64,000 nt of DNA from Beroe forskalii (GCA_011033025.1 WFMF01000571.1:36702-100701), one strand, 5' to 3'. Shown: positions 35,673 to 46,512, numbered from the stretch's first letter. Numbers and translations are program-made. The notes: generated from the sequence alone by a model not told the origin.

Positions 35673-38600
35673 TTACTGATTGTCTTCCATGCATGGCATG
35701 CACTCCATAATAAACTGATTACTCTTCCCAGATGGGAAAGTCTGCTGATGGTTCATCTTCTCCAAATCTATGATAGTATCCACTGCATCCTGAGATACCT
35801 TCTCATTGAAACATGAGACAAACTTGTAAAATGATGGTTCGAACAGGAAGGAAATGGGCAGGATCTCAAGCAGATCCTTGCCGATTTCCACCGCTCTATC
35901 TAGATCATGTAAGCATTGTTCGAGATAGGAATCTAAATTAGTGAAGCAGGAGGGTTCGTGGTCTCTACCAACGACAAAGAAGTCTGGGGTGTGAGAAGGG
36001 CAGGTTTTAGTTTTGATAAGGGAGGTGGATTTGAAGAGTCTGGTAAGGAGGAAGACAATGGAGACTGTGAATCTGTCCTGGAGTTTGAAGCAGTGGAAGA
36101 CGCAGTTACCACCGGGTTTCAGGTGCCGTGCTAACAACTGCATGCTTTTCAGCATCCCAGATTTTGAGGAAGAGTCAAATGCTACAAAATCAAGGCTATT
36201 GGATTCACCTGAGTCTAGATCAGAAGCTGTGACACATTTAGAACACCGTTTCTCTAAATGTGGTACAAAGACACCCTGACTTGAGAGATCCCCTGCCTTC
36301 ATATTCTTGTTTAGAACATCTGTTAGTTTGTTGAGGAAAGCCATCCTGACATCGATCATATCATACACTCCCATAGCTGACATGGCATAGTAAGCTGACA
36401 CTGACTTAGCCAGTTCACTCAGCTCAGGTAGCCTAATAACAGAGCTGTGCTGCTCTGCATCATTCAGTCTCTGGAGAGTATCCACTGAGAGGAATCTGGA
36501 GTTTGTAACATGAGTCAGACACCGTCCAGCAGTAGAGAAAGGAGTGAGGGAGGAGGGGGATGAGGAGGAAGGGCGCTCAAACCACCCCACATCTGAGGGA
36601 GTGTTTACCACTGCCGTGTTAACAGGGTTCACATCGTACCCTAACCCAGCCCCCGCTTCCAACTGCTTCACGGTGATAGGTTCTGTCATGCCGCTACCCT
36701 CACGACCTAACCCCTGCCCGGACTGGAAGCCCATCTGAGCCATCATCTTCTCCCCGAATGATTGCGGAGTAGTGTCGGAGGAGGAGTGGGGATGGGAGGT
36801 TAGTTCGGGGAGCACCACACGGTCAAACCACGAGAGACTTCGCTCTTGCTGGGCCTCGCTGTGACTTTGCGTTTGCTGGGAAGGGTAGAGGGTCATAATT
36901 TATGACCAATTTTCTAAAATAAGTTTCCCTCGATCCGGGTAAATGGCAAGAATTACGGTCGAAGATCACACTAAGTCTCTGGTGAGTGATGAAGTACAAG
37001 AATCGAATCCCTACCTGTCGTCTATTAGATCCCCTCTTGCCATCACTGCTGAGTAGCGAGGTAGTGTTTAGTTTAGTTCCATCCAAGTAGATGTCCCGGA
37101 CTAAACGCTGCTCCACTGAGATAGGACCCAGACCCCTACACACTGTCTTCATGTAGTGCTCAACTGCAAACTTCTTTTTCTGGAAAGTGAGGTATCCTGG
37201 TGAGTCAGGATTTACAGGTTTATCTAATTATCTATGCCCAATTTATAAAAAATCAAGATACAATTTTCATGAAGATATGAAAGAAACTGCCAGGGTATTG
37301 TGAATCCTAACCTGGAATAGTTTCTGTTTCTCGTGATGTTCCAGACACTCGAATGTCCGGATGTTGCTCTCAATCATGTCCTGCTGGTAGCCCATGAAAT
37401 CCTTAGAGCACTGGATGAACTTCACCATGAACTCATCTGGGATGTCTGATCTGAAGGGAGTGTTCAAATCAGTGAATTGTTTCAGAAAGAGGACTGAAAT
37501 TTACATCCTTGATGGCCTCTTTGTTCGAAGGTTTGAAAAAACATGAACTTTATTGAGATTTTGATTTGAATCTTGTAAAAAGGGGACAACCCTATTTGGC
37601 GTGTATTTGACGCCAGGCAATCACCCTCTTAAGTTTATATCGCACATCAGACAGGCTAGACAGACAAGGGTCTGAGAAGCGGCATTAGGTGCTTTCTAGA
37701 ATAATCTCACAATTATCGTACAGAATCTGTTCGAACTGAATTCAAAAGGGAACACACAAGATCGTTTCTCTATCCCTGTTCCACGAAAAATTGCATAATT
37801 TTGATAAAACCAAGACGCAATCTATCCTAATTACCTGGCAAAGAAAGCTCTGTTGGTATCATTGAGAGAGTGATGTTGTTGTAACTGGTTCAGATCCCCG
37901 GGAGATATGCCTTTGAAACCAGAACACAGCGTGTAAGTCTCAGAGTTACCTGACTTACTCGTCAACGGCTTCACTACTTCTACCTGGTTGGAAGGGGATC
38001 AGGGATTGAGGGAAGGGATTGGAATTTGGGAGGGGAGATAGGATGAAGTCTGATGACATTTTATGAAATCGAGATCGATGAGGGGATTAGAGATTGGGCA
38101 GAGTGATTGGGTGAATTGTAGGTCTAGTTCCTATTTACAAAATGAGGGGGACTCGGTGCAAATAATTCGTCAAATATTTCCCTATCTTCTTCAAAAAATG
38201 CATCACCGCTCTGAGATAAATGACATACCTTATCGAATAGACAGCAGAGCAGGTAGGTAAGACAGAGCGTGGAATGTTCAAACAAAGTAAACCCCTTCAG
38301 CAGAAAGTTGCCTCCCACTGAGAGTAGAGTAATAGCAGACACAGTCTCACAGTAGTGGAGGTGAGCCACTGTAGCTTCCTGCTCGTTAGGGTTATCCTGG
38401 CAGTCAATGCTTCCATCAGCGGTCACGAGCAAGATACGAGAGTCTGTCTGGGAATAGGAGGTAAAGAGAGGGGGAGAAGGGTTAAGGAGTGGGGGATATA
38501 CTAGGGGGAGGATGAAGGGTGAAGAGAGGGCCCGGACAAGGGAGCTGAATACGAGAGTCTGTCTAGGAAGGAGGGGTGAAGAGAGGGGACCAATCAGAGA

Positions 38601-40152
38601 GGAATAAAAGGATAAATTTTGCACAAAAAGGGGTGTGTGGTCGAAAAGAAGATAAGGGTAGACGTACGCGTAGGGCTATCCATGAAATTTCAATCGCATA
38701 AATTTCAAATAATCTAAGCATTAAAAACCCATCACCCACATGACTGGAAGCTATCCTCTTCTTGAGATCAGCTATGTTCTGCCTGTTCATGATGTTACCC
38801 GAGTTATCCCCTCCAAAGTACCACTGGTTGTAGGTCTTGGAGATGAAGAGATCATCGTCAACCATCTCTTTGGAGGAGTTACCTGGGAAGATTGAGTTAG
38901 AAACATGATTGCTTTTTGTGATTTGTAAGATCTCTCCCGTTTTCATGGCATCGTGTCAGATGATCTTTGAGCTGAAAATCAGACATTATTTAAATTTCAG
39001 AGGAATAGATCTCAGGTGTTTCAGTCTGGCACTCATTCATTGACCCACGAGTTACTACGGAACAACCCTGCGGCCAGCTGAATTGTTTCAGAGTGCTGCA
39101 ATGAGAAATACAGGAATTTAAAACCGAGACAAACAAACTCTCACCTTCGAAGTAAGGGTTGAGGGTCATGCCGTACCACTTCCAGTCACACTCCGGGTTG
39201 TTCCTCTTGAGGTAGTGATTGAGAGCACAGATGAAACCCCCTGGAGCTTCACAGATGTGTACGGAGGTGAAGGAGGAGGTGTCCGGGACTATCTTACCTG
39301 CCATCTCGTAAAACTTAGCCCACGCCTGGAATCAAGGAATTATTTATGAAAGCGGAAGACTGAGATTACCGAGCTTGAAAAAAGCCTTAACAGATTAACC
39401 CTTAATTTATAAATTGAAATCTAAATCAGCAGCTCCCCTCCGAAAACAGCCCCAAACCCTTCAACCTTCTTCATCCCTACCTGTGTAAGCAGTTCAGCGG
39501 AGAGTTCATTCCGGACAGTCCTCATGATGTTCCCAGCAGGGTTAGTGAACCGGGTGTGTCGGTGCCACACTTCCTTGTCTTTGTCATCCAGCTTGTCTTT
39601 AGTCCGGTTCAGAGACTCTTTCAGATCTTGTAGTTCGTCAACCTGACGAAGGGGTGGAGGTTGAGGGTTCAAGAGAGGGGATTGTGGGACAAACTCAAAT
39701 CGTCGGCTGGACACACGATAAATTGAAATAATTCACAGAAAATTTTGGATTGGTTCTAAACTCTAGTAAAAGAACAGAATACTCAGCAACCTGTATCTTA
39801 CCTTGAAGGGGTGTTCAGTGAACCAGGTGTTAGAATCCGGCAGAACATACGCTCCCTCAAACACATAACTCTTGTTAAACAGCCGCTTCACCTCCACTTC
39901 TACTTCAGGAGGTACTGGTGTGTTGTCATGGTACCCGCCCCTCCCACCACGCCCTCTGTATCCTCCCCCACCACGCCTGTTGTCATGGTAACCACCACCT
40001 CGCCTGTTGTCATGGTAACCACCTCGCCTGTTGTCATGGTAACCACCTCTCCGGTTGTTGTCATGTTGTCTATCGTAGGGTTTGTTGTCATGGTGTCTGT
40101 GTTTGGGGTGGTGTTGAGGACGTCCTCCGCTGTGCCTGTTGTCATGAGACAT
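35673..40152 (-). CDS. CMTR2: Cap-specific mRNA 2'-O-methyltransferase 2 with an inserted G-patch
   Basis: Methylates the ribose of the second transcribed nucleotide of capped RNA (cap 2). Nine exons: 40152-39802, 39642-39481, 39325-39145, 38882-38740, 38447-38229, 37983-37835, 37450-37312, 37179-37015, 36875-35673; all join in frame to 903 residues (human 770). Residues 1-60 are HDNRRGG-type RGG/RG repeats. The Adrift/FtsJ domain has the SAM motif HICEAPGGF and the catalytic K-D-K: K175 (AWAKFYE), D290 (VTADGSID) and K330 ([10 protein letters not shown]); D-to-K spacing is 40, as in human. CMTR2-specific stretches include [28 protein letters not shown] and GNPNEQE-like DNPNEQEA. Residues about 543-587 are a G-patch ([10 protein letters not shown]...GLGYD) inserted before the second, inactive Rossmann fold. 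An upstream in-frame ATG at 40242 is possible, but 40152 directly follows an acceptor. Confidence 0.92.
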
Positions 40153-40153
40153 C

Positions 40154-40190
40154 CTAGTGCAGGATGGAGTGGTTAGAATTGGAGTAAGAG
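40154..40190 (-). promoter_or_regulatory. Splice acceptor just before CMTR2 ATG
   Basis: Minus strand ATTCTAACC (branch-like), then CACTCCATCCTGCACTAG and G-ATG. The upstream exon is unknown; the closest candidates are the terminal exons of the snoRNA host gene about 250 bp away. Confidence 0.6.
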
Positions 40191-40481
40191 GGGGGTTTGT
40201 GCTGCTTAGTGGGAAGATGGGGTCAGAGAAGCAATGAAACAACCGGGAGGGTCGTTAGAAGGTACAATGTGTAACATATTTTCTTCCAAAGTCCTAGCAT
40301 GGACTTTTAAATGATTGGAAAGAAGTTTTTGAATAGTAACAGCGCCCCATTCTGTCATTGCTCGTGTGGATCATGCCGATATCTGCATTCTTTCTTCACT
40401 GTCTCTTTTCTCCTGAAAAAGCATTGGGTTTCAGGAACTAACATCCGGATCATGAAATGTTATAACACACTCGATGATAAT

Positions 40482-40547
40482 CTATCAGATTTAAGATTTC
40501 TCTCCATGGTTCATACAGTAGAACGAAAGTTTGAAACATCATTTGAT
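40482..40547 (-). ncRNA. C/D snoRNA, family A
   Basis: Box C AAATGATGT, box D ATCTGAT. The stretch AACTTTCGTTCT can pair 12 bases with 18S AGAACGAAAGTT, but the box D' after it (CTGT) is imperfect. Last snoRNA of the array. Confidence 0.65.
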
Positions 40548-40705
40548 TTGAAATCAAGAAAATCAGATATTATGATATGCAGCCAAAGTACCTGATATGA
40601 TGTAGTCTGGTATCTGATCTGCAGCCCTTACCGCGTAGAAAACTGAAATTCAACGAATAAGTTGAACATATTCATTTCCTGAAAAATGATAGATCTTTGG
40701 ATAGA

Positions 40706-40773
40706 AATTCAGATCAAAGTGAAGTTTTAGGTGCTTCTTCACGGTTGTTAAGATCAATAGTTGACATCATTAG
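40706..40773 (-). ncRNA. C/D snoRNA, family B (28S guide)
   Basis: Box C TAATGATGT, box D GATCTGA. CTTCACTTTGA just before box D matches 28S TCAAAGTGAAG. Family K guides the adjacent bases. Confidence 0.72.
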
Positions 40774-40974
40774 ATCACAGACTAAATTAGATGTTACCAT
40801 TTTCAACTGAACTTACAATTTAGTGGTGGTCTCTTCTCAGTTCCCTGTTTGGGCTGGGAGAGAGAGGTTTAGGCTTTTCTTCGAAAATGTCCCTGCTGCT
40901 TTTACCACTGAATGGGATGGATGTTTTAAGAACGGGACAGAAAATTCTAATAAGATTTGAGCCATCTTAAATGG

Positions 40975-41040
40975 AAATCAGTATCACGTTTTCAATTTCA
41001 TTCTATGTCAGATGACCGTCGTGATGAATTCATCATTTCA
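40975..41040 (-). ncRNA. C/D snoRNA, family C copy 1
   Basis: Box C AATGATGAA, box D' ATCTGAC, C'-like GAATGAA, box D TACTGAT. ACGACGGT before D' fits 18S ACCGTCGT, 8 bases and 2 away from the box, so the target is tentative. Confidence 0.6.
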
Positions 41041-41238
41041 TGTATTCGGTTCAAATACTTCTTCATTCTGTCCACATAAATACGAAGACTCGCACCTTAG
41101 ATCTCGATTGTTGAGGGAATCGGGGCTCGTGGGTCACATGAGAGAGTAACGACCCGTCCACGGCACTGCTCTGAAAATTAACTTTTATGAAACACCGAAA
41201 TTCTGCTGAAACTTGAACAATTGTGGAACGATTTGATA

Positions 41239-41308
41239 TTTTCAGAATCAGCGGAAAATTGTATAATCTTCATTGCTTTGAAATCTCAGTAAATTCATTC
41301 ATCATCTA
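41239..41308 (-). ncRNA. C/D snoRNA, family D copy 1 (28S guide)
   Basis: Box C AGATGATGAA, D' TTACTGAG, C' CAATGAAG, D ATTCTGAA: all four boxes are intact. CCGCTGATT before box D pairs with 28S AATCAGCGG in the peptidyl-transferase domain. Confidence 0.82.
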
Positions 41309-41491
41309 TCTTACAGCCAAATCCTGACACAATGTGTCAAAATGTTAAGAACTTACCGGGCATTGCAAGGGAGGTGCACGGTCACTATTCGTTCAAATCT
41401 TCAAAAATGCAATCAGCAATCGATCACTGAAATAGATTAAGATTTAGCATGATGAGCCTCTGGCAGAATTCCTATTGCAATTTATTTCATT

Positions 41492-41555
41492 TCCTCAGAG
41501 TGTGTAACAAAATGATTCAGCAGAGAAGTCAGGAAGCTATTATTGTCATCATTGG
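41492..41555 (-). ncRNA. C/D snoRNA, family E copy 1 (28S guide)
   Basis: Box C AATGATGAC, D' TCCTGAC, D ACTCTGAG; short terminal stem TTCC/GGAA. TTGTTACAC before box D fits 28S GTGTAACAA. Confidence 0.8.
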
Positions 41556-41721
41556 AATTACCATAATAAGCGTTGGGGAAGCTCAATCACAAACTTACGT
41601 TTTCCAAGAGTCTGATACAACTCGTGGGTCATTTGTGCGGAAAAGTCGCTGCTCTGGAAATGTTAATTTGTCAAACACTGATATTAAGCTGACAGTTCTA
41701 GAATTGTGGATTGATTTGATA

Positions 41722-41790
41722 GTTTCAGAATCAGCGGAAAATTGGTAAATCTTCATTGCTTTGAAAGCTCAGTGAATCATTCATCATCTA
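41722..41790 (-). ncRNA. C/D snoRNA, family D copy 2
   Basis: Same boxes and CCGCTGATT guide as copy 1; differs in a few bases between D' and C. Confidence 0.82.
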
Positions 41791-41971
41791 TCTTGCAAGT
41801 TCTGAGTCAATGTGTCAAAAGTTTAGAACTGGCTTACCGAATATCCCATCAGAGGAGCAGCACACTTTAGAAATGACTCATATCTTCGTGATCAGCAATT
41901 CAACAACCTGAAACACGTTTTATCAAATAAACTGAATAAACCTCTGATATTTCTACTGCATGTGTAGACAA

Positions 41972-42035
41972 TCCTCAGAGTGTGTAACAAAGTGATTCAG
42001 CAGAGAAGTCAGGAAGCTATAACTGTCATCATTGG
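41972..42035 (-). ncRNA. C/D snoRNA, family E copy 2
   Basis: Nearly identical to the copy at 41492 over its whole length, while flanking intron sequence differs. Confidence 0.8.
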
Positions 42036-42210
42036 AATTGGTATAAACTGAGTTTGGGGGGGGGGGGAATTTCAAACTTACATTTGCAGGGTTTCATGTC
42101 TGATACAACTCGTGTGTCATTTGTCGCTAGAAAGTCGCTTCCCTGAAATTGTTAATTTGTAAGACACTGAAATTCATCTGACAATTGAACAGTAGCAGAT
42201 TATTGTGATA

Positions 42211-42279
42211 GGTTCAGAATCAGCGGAAAATTGTAAAATCTTCATTGCTTTGAAAGCTCAGTAAATCATTCATCATCTA
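42211..42279 (-). ncRNA. C/D snoRNA, family D copy 3
   Basis: Same boxes and guide as copies 1 and 2, alternating with family E along the host. Confidence 0.82.
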
Positions 42280-42595
42280 TCTCATGAAATGAAAAAACTG
42301 ATGATAGTGCCAAAATGTAACTGTCTTACCGACTCCCAATCACAAGAGAGGTGCACAGCCACTATTCGTTCGAATCTTCGTAACTTCAATCAACATTTTA
42401 GCAACCTGAAAAACGCGCTCTATCAATAAGAATTATCAATAATTATGTGCAGTTAAATTTAACTCTGCAAAGAATTCGAAAAGAAGGGCGGCCTATGTTT
42501 TTTTCAATAAAGTGTATCTGAAGCACGGGGCAGAGTTACAGTTAACACTACACGAAAACCCCAGAGTTATTCTACCTGCCTTTGTTAACACTGAC

Positions 42596-42681
42596 ACAGG
42601 GGTGCCAATGTTATTCGAGATACAGGCTGCTAGAGAATACAGGGGTGCCAATGTTATTCGAGATACAGGCTACTAGAGAAA
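42596..42681. repeat. 43-bp tandem duplication
   Basis: ACAGGGGTGCCAATGTTATT and the following 23 bp occur twice with one or two differences. Confidence 0.85.
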
Positions 42682-42856
42682 AACATGATTCTTAAGTTCA
42701 TGATTTAAACTTACCGCTGATTTCAACGTTGTTCATCAGCTCACAGCTTTTGAGCCAGTTTTTAAAAATCCAGTCCGACCAAACCTGAAGAAGCGGCGCT
42801 AAATATGAATTGGGAATCAAAAGTAATCAAATTATTAGAAACAATATAAGTATTTA

Positions 42857-42926
42857 AGTTCAGATACTGTAGCCAATTTGTATCAGCACTAGCAATAAGA
42901 TTCGTCATCTTGTGATCATCATTGAA
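42857..42926 (-). ncRNA. C/D snoRNA, family F copy 1
   Basis: Box C AATGATGATC, D' GTGCTGAT, D ATACTGAA or ATATCTGA in other copies; terminal GTT/AAC. Guide candidate TTGGCTAC fits 28S GTAGCCAA for only 8 bases, so the target is uncertain. Confidence 0.82.
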
Positions 42927-43115
42927 ACAGGATGGAAAGTTATCTCGAGACCTTTTCAACTGAAATTACCTTGAATTTTGGATGAATTTTGAAGAAGCAA
43001 CGCCGTGTCAGCGGTCGTCTCCGTTTTGGGACATCCACGTGAAACTGAAACTGTTAAAACACTGATTAGAGGGTATGAAAGTCCGAGACAAATGAATATC
43101 GTTGAAGTTGGTCTT

Positions 43116-43185
43116 TCATCAGTGAAATAAATATGGTGTCAACTCAGAAAAGTCAGACGGTAATTCCAATAAAACATCATTTGAA
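43116..43185 (-). ncRNA. SNORD65: C/D snoRNA, SNORD65-like copy 1 (18S)
   Basis: Box C AAATGATGT, D' GTCTGAC, D CACTGATG, terminal stem TTTCA/TGAAA. TGGAATTACCG before D' pairs with 18S CGGTAATTCCA; the fifth base from D' falls on the U of CGGU, the site of human 18S Um627, which SNORD65 guides. Symbol by target, not by alignment. Confidence 0.82.
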
Positions 43186-43349
43186 ACTGACAAGATTATC
43201 GGGAAAATCTTGTTTAAATCACTTACTTTCAAATCTGGGGAAATCTTGTAGATCCGTCAGAAGCCAAAACCAAGAACGAACCTGCAGGATTTTGAACATA
43301 ATATCAAATTGACGAATCAACATGATAATTTGTACAGAAACTAAGGCAT

Positions 43350-43416
43350 CGTTCAGGAAGGTTAAGGGTGGCTTCATTAGTTGTCAGAAACACGGACCTT
43401 AATGTCATCATTAGAA
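43350..43416 (-). ncRNA. SNORD18: C/D snoRNA, SNORD18-like copy 1 (28S)
   Basis: Box C AATGATGAC, D' TTTCTGAC, C' TAATGAAG, D TTCCTGAA. GGTCCGTGTTT before D' matches 28S AAACACGGACC and resembles the U18 guide; the fifth base gives the A of AAACACGG (human Am1313 region). Confidence 0.85.
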
Positions 43417-43615
43417 ACAGGGGCGAAATAACATTGTTTATTCCATGGAATAAGCAATTCCAAGACCAAGGTTTCACTTACAAGAAACTGAAACTGTTCA
43501 GTGTTCATTTCCGAGATAATGAAACCGGGCCAGTCTCTCTTAGAATCTGAAACAAAATTAATATGAAGAAATGCACAGAACAGGGAATCCGATTCAAAGA
43601 CTGCATTAAAAGTTA

Positions 43616-43685
43616 AGTTCAGATAATGTAGCCAATTTGTATCAGCACTAGCAATAAGATTCGTCATCTCGTGATCATCATTGCA
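43616..43685 (-). ncRNA. C/D snoRNA, family F copy 2
   Basis: Same boxes; the segment from CACAAG or CACGAG to TTGGCTAC is unchanged. Confidence 0.82.
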
Positions 43686-43861
43686 ACAGAGAAAGGTCAA
43701 AAGTATCTCAACAAAATTTTAATCGTTTAATTACCTAAAAATTTGGATGAATCTTGAAGAAAAGCAAAACATCTATCTTTGACTCAGTGACTGATCTGAA
43801 GAATATAAGAAAACTTGATTGATAGGTATAATAACCGCTTATTTGCAGAATAGTTGAAATA

Positions 43862-43925
43862 ATATCAGGAAAGTTTTATGATCACGGAACATCATTAGTT
43901 GTGTCAAATTTTAACATCATTTAAA
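43862..43925 (-). ncRNA. C/D snoRNA, family G copy 1 (orphan)
   Basis: Box C AAATGATGT, internal C-like TAATGATGT, D TCCTGAT. AAAACTTT before D has no rRNA match I recognise. Confidence 0.65.
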
Positions 43926-44087
43926 AAGACCGGTTTCAGGAAGAATCAAGGCCACTGACTCCCTGAGAACTTACAATTGAGTTGGATAGTTGAAGTGACT
44001 GTAGTCTTCTAATTCTGAAACCCTGAAATGGTAAATATTTCATGATCTTGAAATACCTTGTCCTACCATTCTACGAGTTTATAGGTC

Positions 44088-44167
44088 GTTTCAGAAGGAA
44101 CAATTAAGTAAACATTGATTACCAAGAGGTAACCATTTCATAAAGGGCAAGTCTTTTTCATCATAGT
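44088..44167 (-). ncRNA. C/D snoRNA, family H copy 1 (orphan)
   Basis: About 80 nt. Box C CTATGATGA, D TTCTGAA, terminal stem GTCGT/ACGAC. CAATTGTTCCTT lies before D (CTTAATTGTTCCTT in this copy). No target recognised; longer than a typical guide. Confidence 0.75.
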
Positions 44168-44335
44168 ACGACGAAACTTATAATCGAAAATCAAACTATG
44201 AAAATTATATTTACCAGATTAAACGATTTCAGATTTGTAAGAAACTTCTTTTTTAAGATCTAGAATCTTGAGCTGTCTGAAAAAAGAGAATAAAAAATTT
44301 CACGAACATATCAGAGAGAAAGTTCAACGGGAAGA

Positions 44336-44417
44336 GATTTTCTCAGATTGTGTCAGAATATGATAAAAATCAAAGCAACGTTGTTGCTCATTCTAAGCTA
44401 ATTTTCTCATCAGGAAA
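44336..44417 (-). ncRNA. C/D snoRNA, family I copy 1 (orphan)
   Basis: Box C CTGATGAG, two CTGA boxes at the 3' end (TTCTGAC and ATCTGAG) and an internal hairpin GCAAC/GTTGC. TTTTC/GAAAA closes the ends with the outer D. No target recognised. Confidence 0.7.
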
Positions 44418-44719
44418 AATAGAAATGGAAACCCTGCCCCGTAAGGGGGGAAAGGAAAAATTCTAGTTACAAGCAAACTTACCGAATGTAAAATGCATGT
44501 TAAACAGGAGGGTGACAAATGCAGTTTAGCCAAGATTAAGGATTTCGACACTGATAAGAACTTCCTGTCCTCTCCTATGCCCATATACGGGCATGCATCT
44601 GCCCATATATGGGCATGCTGATTACCCTCATTATATCTTCAAGGGACTGGTCTGAAGAGGGTATGAAAATTTGATTGATAGGTATAAAAGCCGCCACAAA
44701 TTGCGGAATAGTTCAAATA

Positions 44720-44783
44720 ATATCAGGAAAGTTTTATGATCACGGAACATCATTAGTTGTGTCAAATTATAACATCATTATAG
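44720..44783 (-). ncRNA. C/D snoRNA, family G copy 2 (orphan)
   Basis: Same as copy 1 apart from two bases; heads the second G-H-I cassette. Confidence 0.65.
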
Positions 44784-44941
44784 TCATGAAAAATGATAGA
44801 AAAAGAATCGATCCCTGAGAACTTACAATTGAATTGGTTTGTTGAAATGACTGTCGTCTTCTAATTTTGACTCCCTGAAATAAGCACTTTTAATGATCAT
44901 GAAATACCTTGTCCTAACATAATACGTGTCTGTATAATGTC

Positions 44942-45022
44942 GTTTCAGAAGGAACAATTGAGTAAACATTGATCACCAAGAGGTAACCATTTCATAAAGG
45001 GCAAGTCTTTTTCATCATAGTA
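44942..45022 (-). ncRNA. C/D snoRNA, family H copy 2 (orphan)
   Basis: Same boxes and stem; conserved through its full 80 nt. Confidence 0.75.
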
Positions 45023-45178
45023 CGACAGAACTGATAATCTTAGAACAAACAAAACTAAGTTATAATTACCTGATTAAGTGACGTGAAATGGACACTACTT
45101 CTTTTGAATCTTGCGTCTGAAAATACGTTTCATTAAATATTTTATGCACAAGTCAAAGAGAACGTTCACTGAGGAGAT

Positions 45179-45260
45179 ATTTTCTCAGATTGTGTCAGAA
45201 TTTGATAAAAATCAAGGCAACTTTGTTGCTCATTACAAGCTAATTTTCTCATCAGGGAAA
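45179..45260 (-). ncRNA. C/D snoRNA, family I copy 2 (orphan)
   Basis: Loop of the internal hairpin differs (AAA instead of AAC) but the GCAAC/GTTGC-type stem is retained in part. Confidence 0.7.
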
Positions 45261-45436
45261 ATGGATGTTTTCTAAAACAATGAAAGCCAATTTACCAAGA
45301 TGCCCTGGTCATCCCAGGTCCTTGAAATCGCTTGCAGGGTGACTTCCGTCGTCTTCTGATGCTGAACCCCTGAAATAGGAAATATTTCATGATCTTGAAA
45401 TACCTTGTCCGAACATAATACAAGTTTTTGTATGTC

Positions 45437-45517
45437 GTTTCAGAAGGAACAATTGAGTAAACATTGATCACCAAACGGCAACCATTTCATAAAGGGCAAG
45501 TCTTTTTCATCATAGTA
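45437..45517 (-). ncRNA. C/D snoRNA, family H copy 3 (orphan)
   Basis: Same boxes; small changes in the central TTGGTGATC region. Confidence 0.75.
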
Positions 45518-45676
45518 CAACGAAGATAATTTAAGTATTCTAGACAAAACTACTATTATAATTACCAGGCGGGTGAAGAAAGTGAAATGGACACTACTTC
45601 TTGTCGAATCATGTATCTGAAAAGAGGGTAATTAAATATAACATGATCATATCACAGAGAAAGTTCATTGGAAGAA

Positions 45677-45758
45677 ATCTTCTCAGATTGTGTCAGAATA
45701 TGATAAAAATCAAAGCAACTTTGTTGCTCATTCAAAGCTAATTTTCTCATCAGGGAAA
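45677..45758 (-). ncRNA. C/D snoRNA, family I copy 3 (orphan)
   Basis: Same boxes and hairpin as copies 1 and 2. Confidence 0.7.
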
Positions 45759-45931
45759 ATGGTTCATTTTTTGGAAATAATGAAAACAAAATTACCTCGA
45801 TGTTTGGATTACAGTGCGAGAACCGATGAAAAAGACGCTTGACAACGTTCCAGGACCTGACAAAACGTAAAAGACTGATTAGCGATAATGCAAACCCAGA
45901 ACAAACACTAGATATTACGGGGTTTGTTATT

Positions 45932-46000
45932 TCATCAGTGAATAAATATGGTGTCAACTCAGAAAAGTCAGACGGTAATTCCAATAAAACATCATTTGAA
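45932..46000 (-). ncRNA. SNORD65: C/D snoRNA, SNORD65-like copy 2
   Basis: Same guide and boxes, again with TGAAA after box D. Confidence 0.82.
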
Positions 46001-46151
46001 GTAGTCGGGACAAGATTAGCAAGAAAATGATTGTTTTATCACTTACCGTAAAATTTTGAAGATCACTCAACACCAGTAGCCAAGACCTGCAGGATTTTGA
46101 ATATTAAATTGCCAAATCAGCGATGACAAATTGTAACAGGAACTGAAGTAG

Positions 46152-46218
46152 TGTTCAGGAAGGTTAAGGGTGGCTTCATTAGTTGTCAGAAACACGGACC
46201 TTAATGTCATCATTAGAA
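46152..46218 (-). ncRNA. SNORD18: C/D snoRNA, SNORD18-like copy 2
   Basis: Identical in boxes and guide to copy 1. Confidence 0.85.
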
Positions 46219-46398
46219 ACATGGGTAAAAGTAAATCATTATTGTTCCACGGCTTACATGAAACTGGTTGTGTGATTTACGATCCTGAACATCCATCTTG
46301 GGCACTTCATTTCTTCTCGAATCCAGAAACCAGCCTAAGGAACAGAAATCATAAAAACGTTGCAAGGCTAATATCATCAAATTCATTTCGAGGATGAG

Positions 46399-46512
46399 AA
46401 ATCAGAGAAAATCTTGTATCACATCCCATCACACGATTTCATCTGAACAAAAAACTTGTTCTGAAGAAATAAATGTGATGAGTCAATCCAAATGCCAGAT
46501 ATCATCATGTAA
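46399..46512 (-). ncRNA. Long C/D snoRNA, family J copy 1
   Basis: About 114 nt. Box C ATGATGAT, D CTCTGAT and a central hairpin GAACAA/TTGTTC. GGCATTTGG near the 5' end fits 28S CCAAATGCC. A second GTGATGG could be C'. Confidence 0.65.

Noticed and set aside
36013..36738. Plus-strand frames within CMTR2 exon 9
   Set aside because: Shadows of the minus-strand CMTR2 frame.
39811..40176. Plus-strand frames of 80-120 codons opposite CMTR2 exon 1
   Set aside because: They are antisense reads of the RGG-repeat exon.
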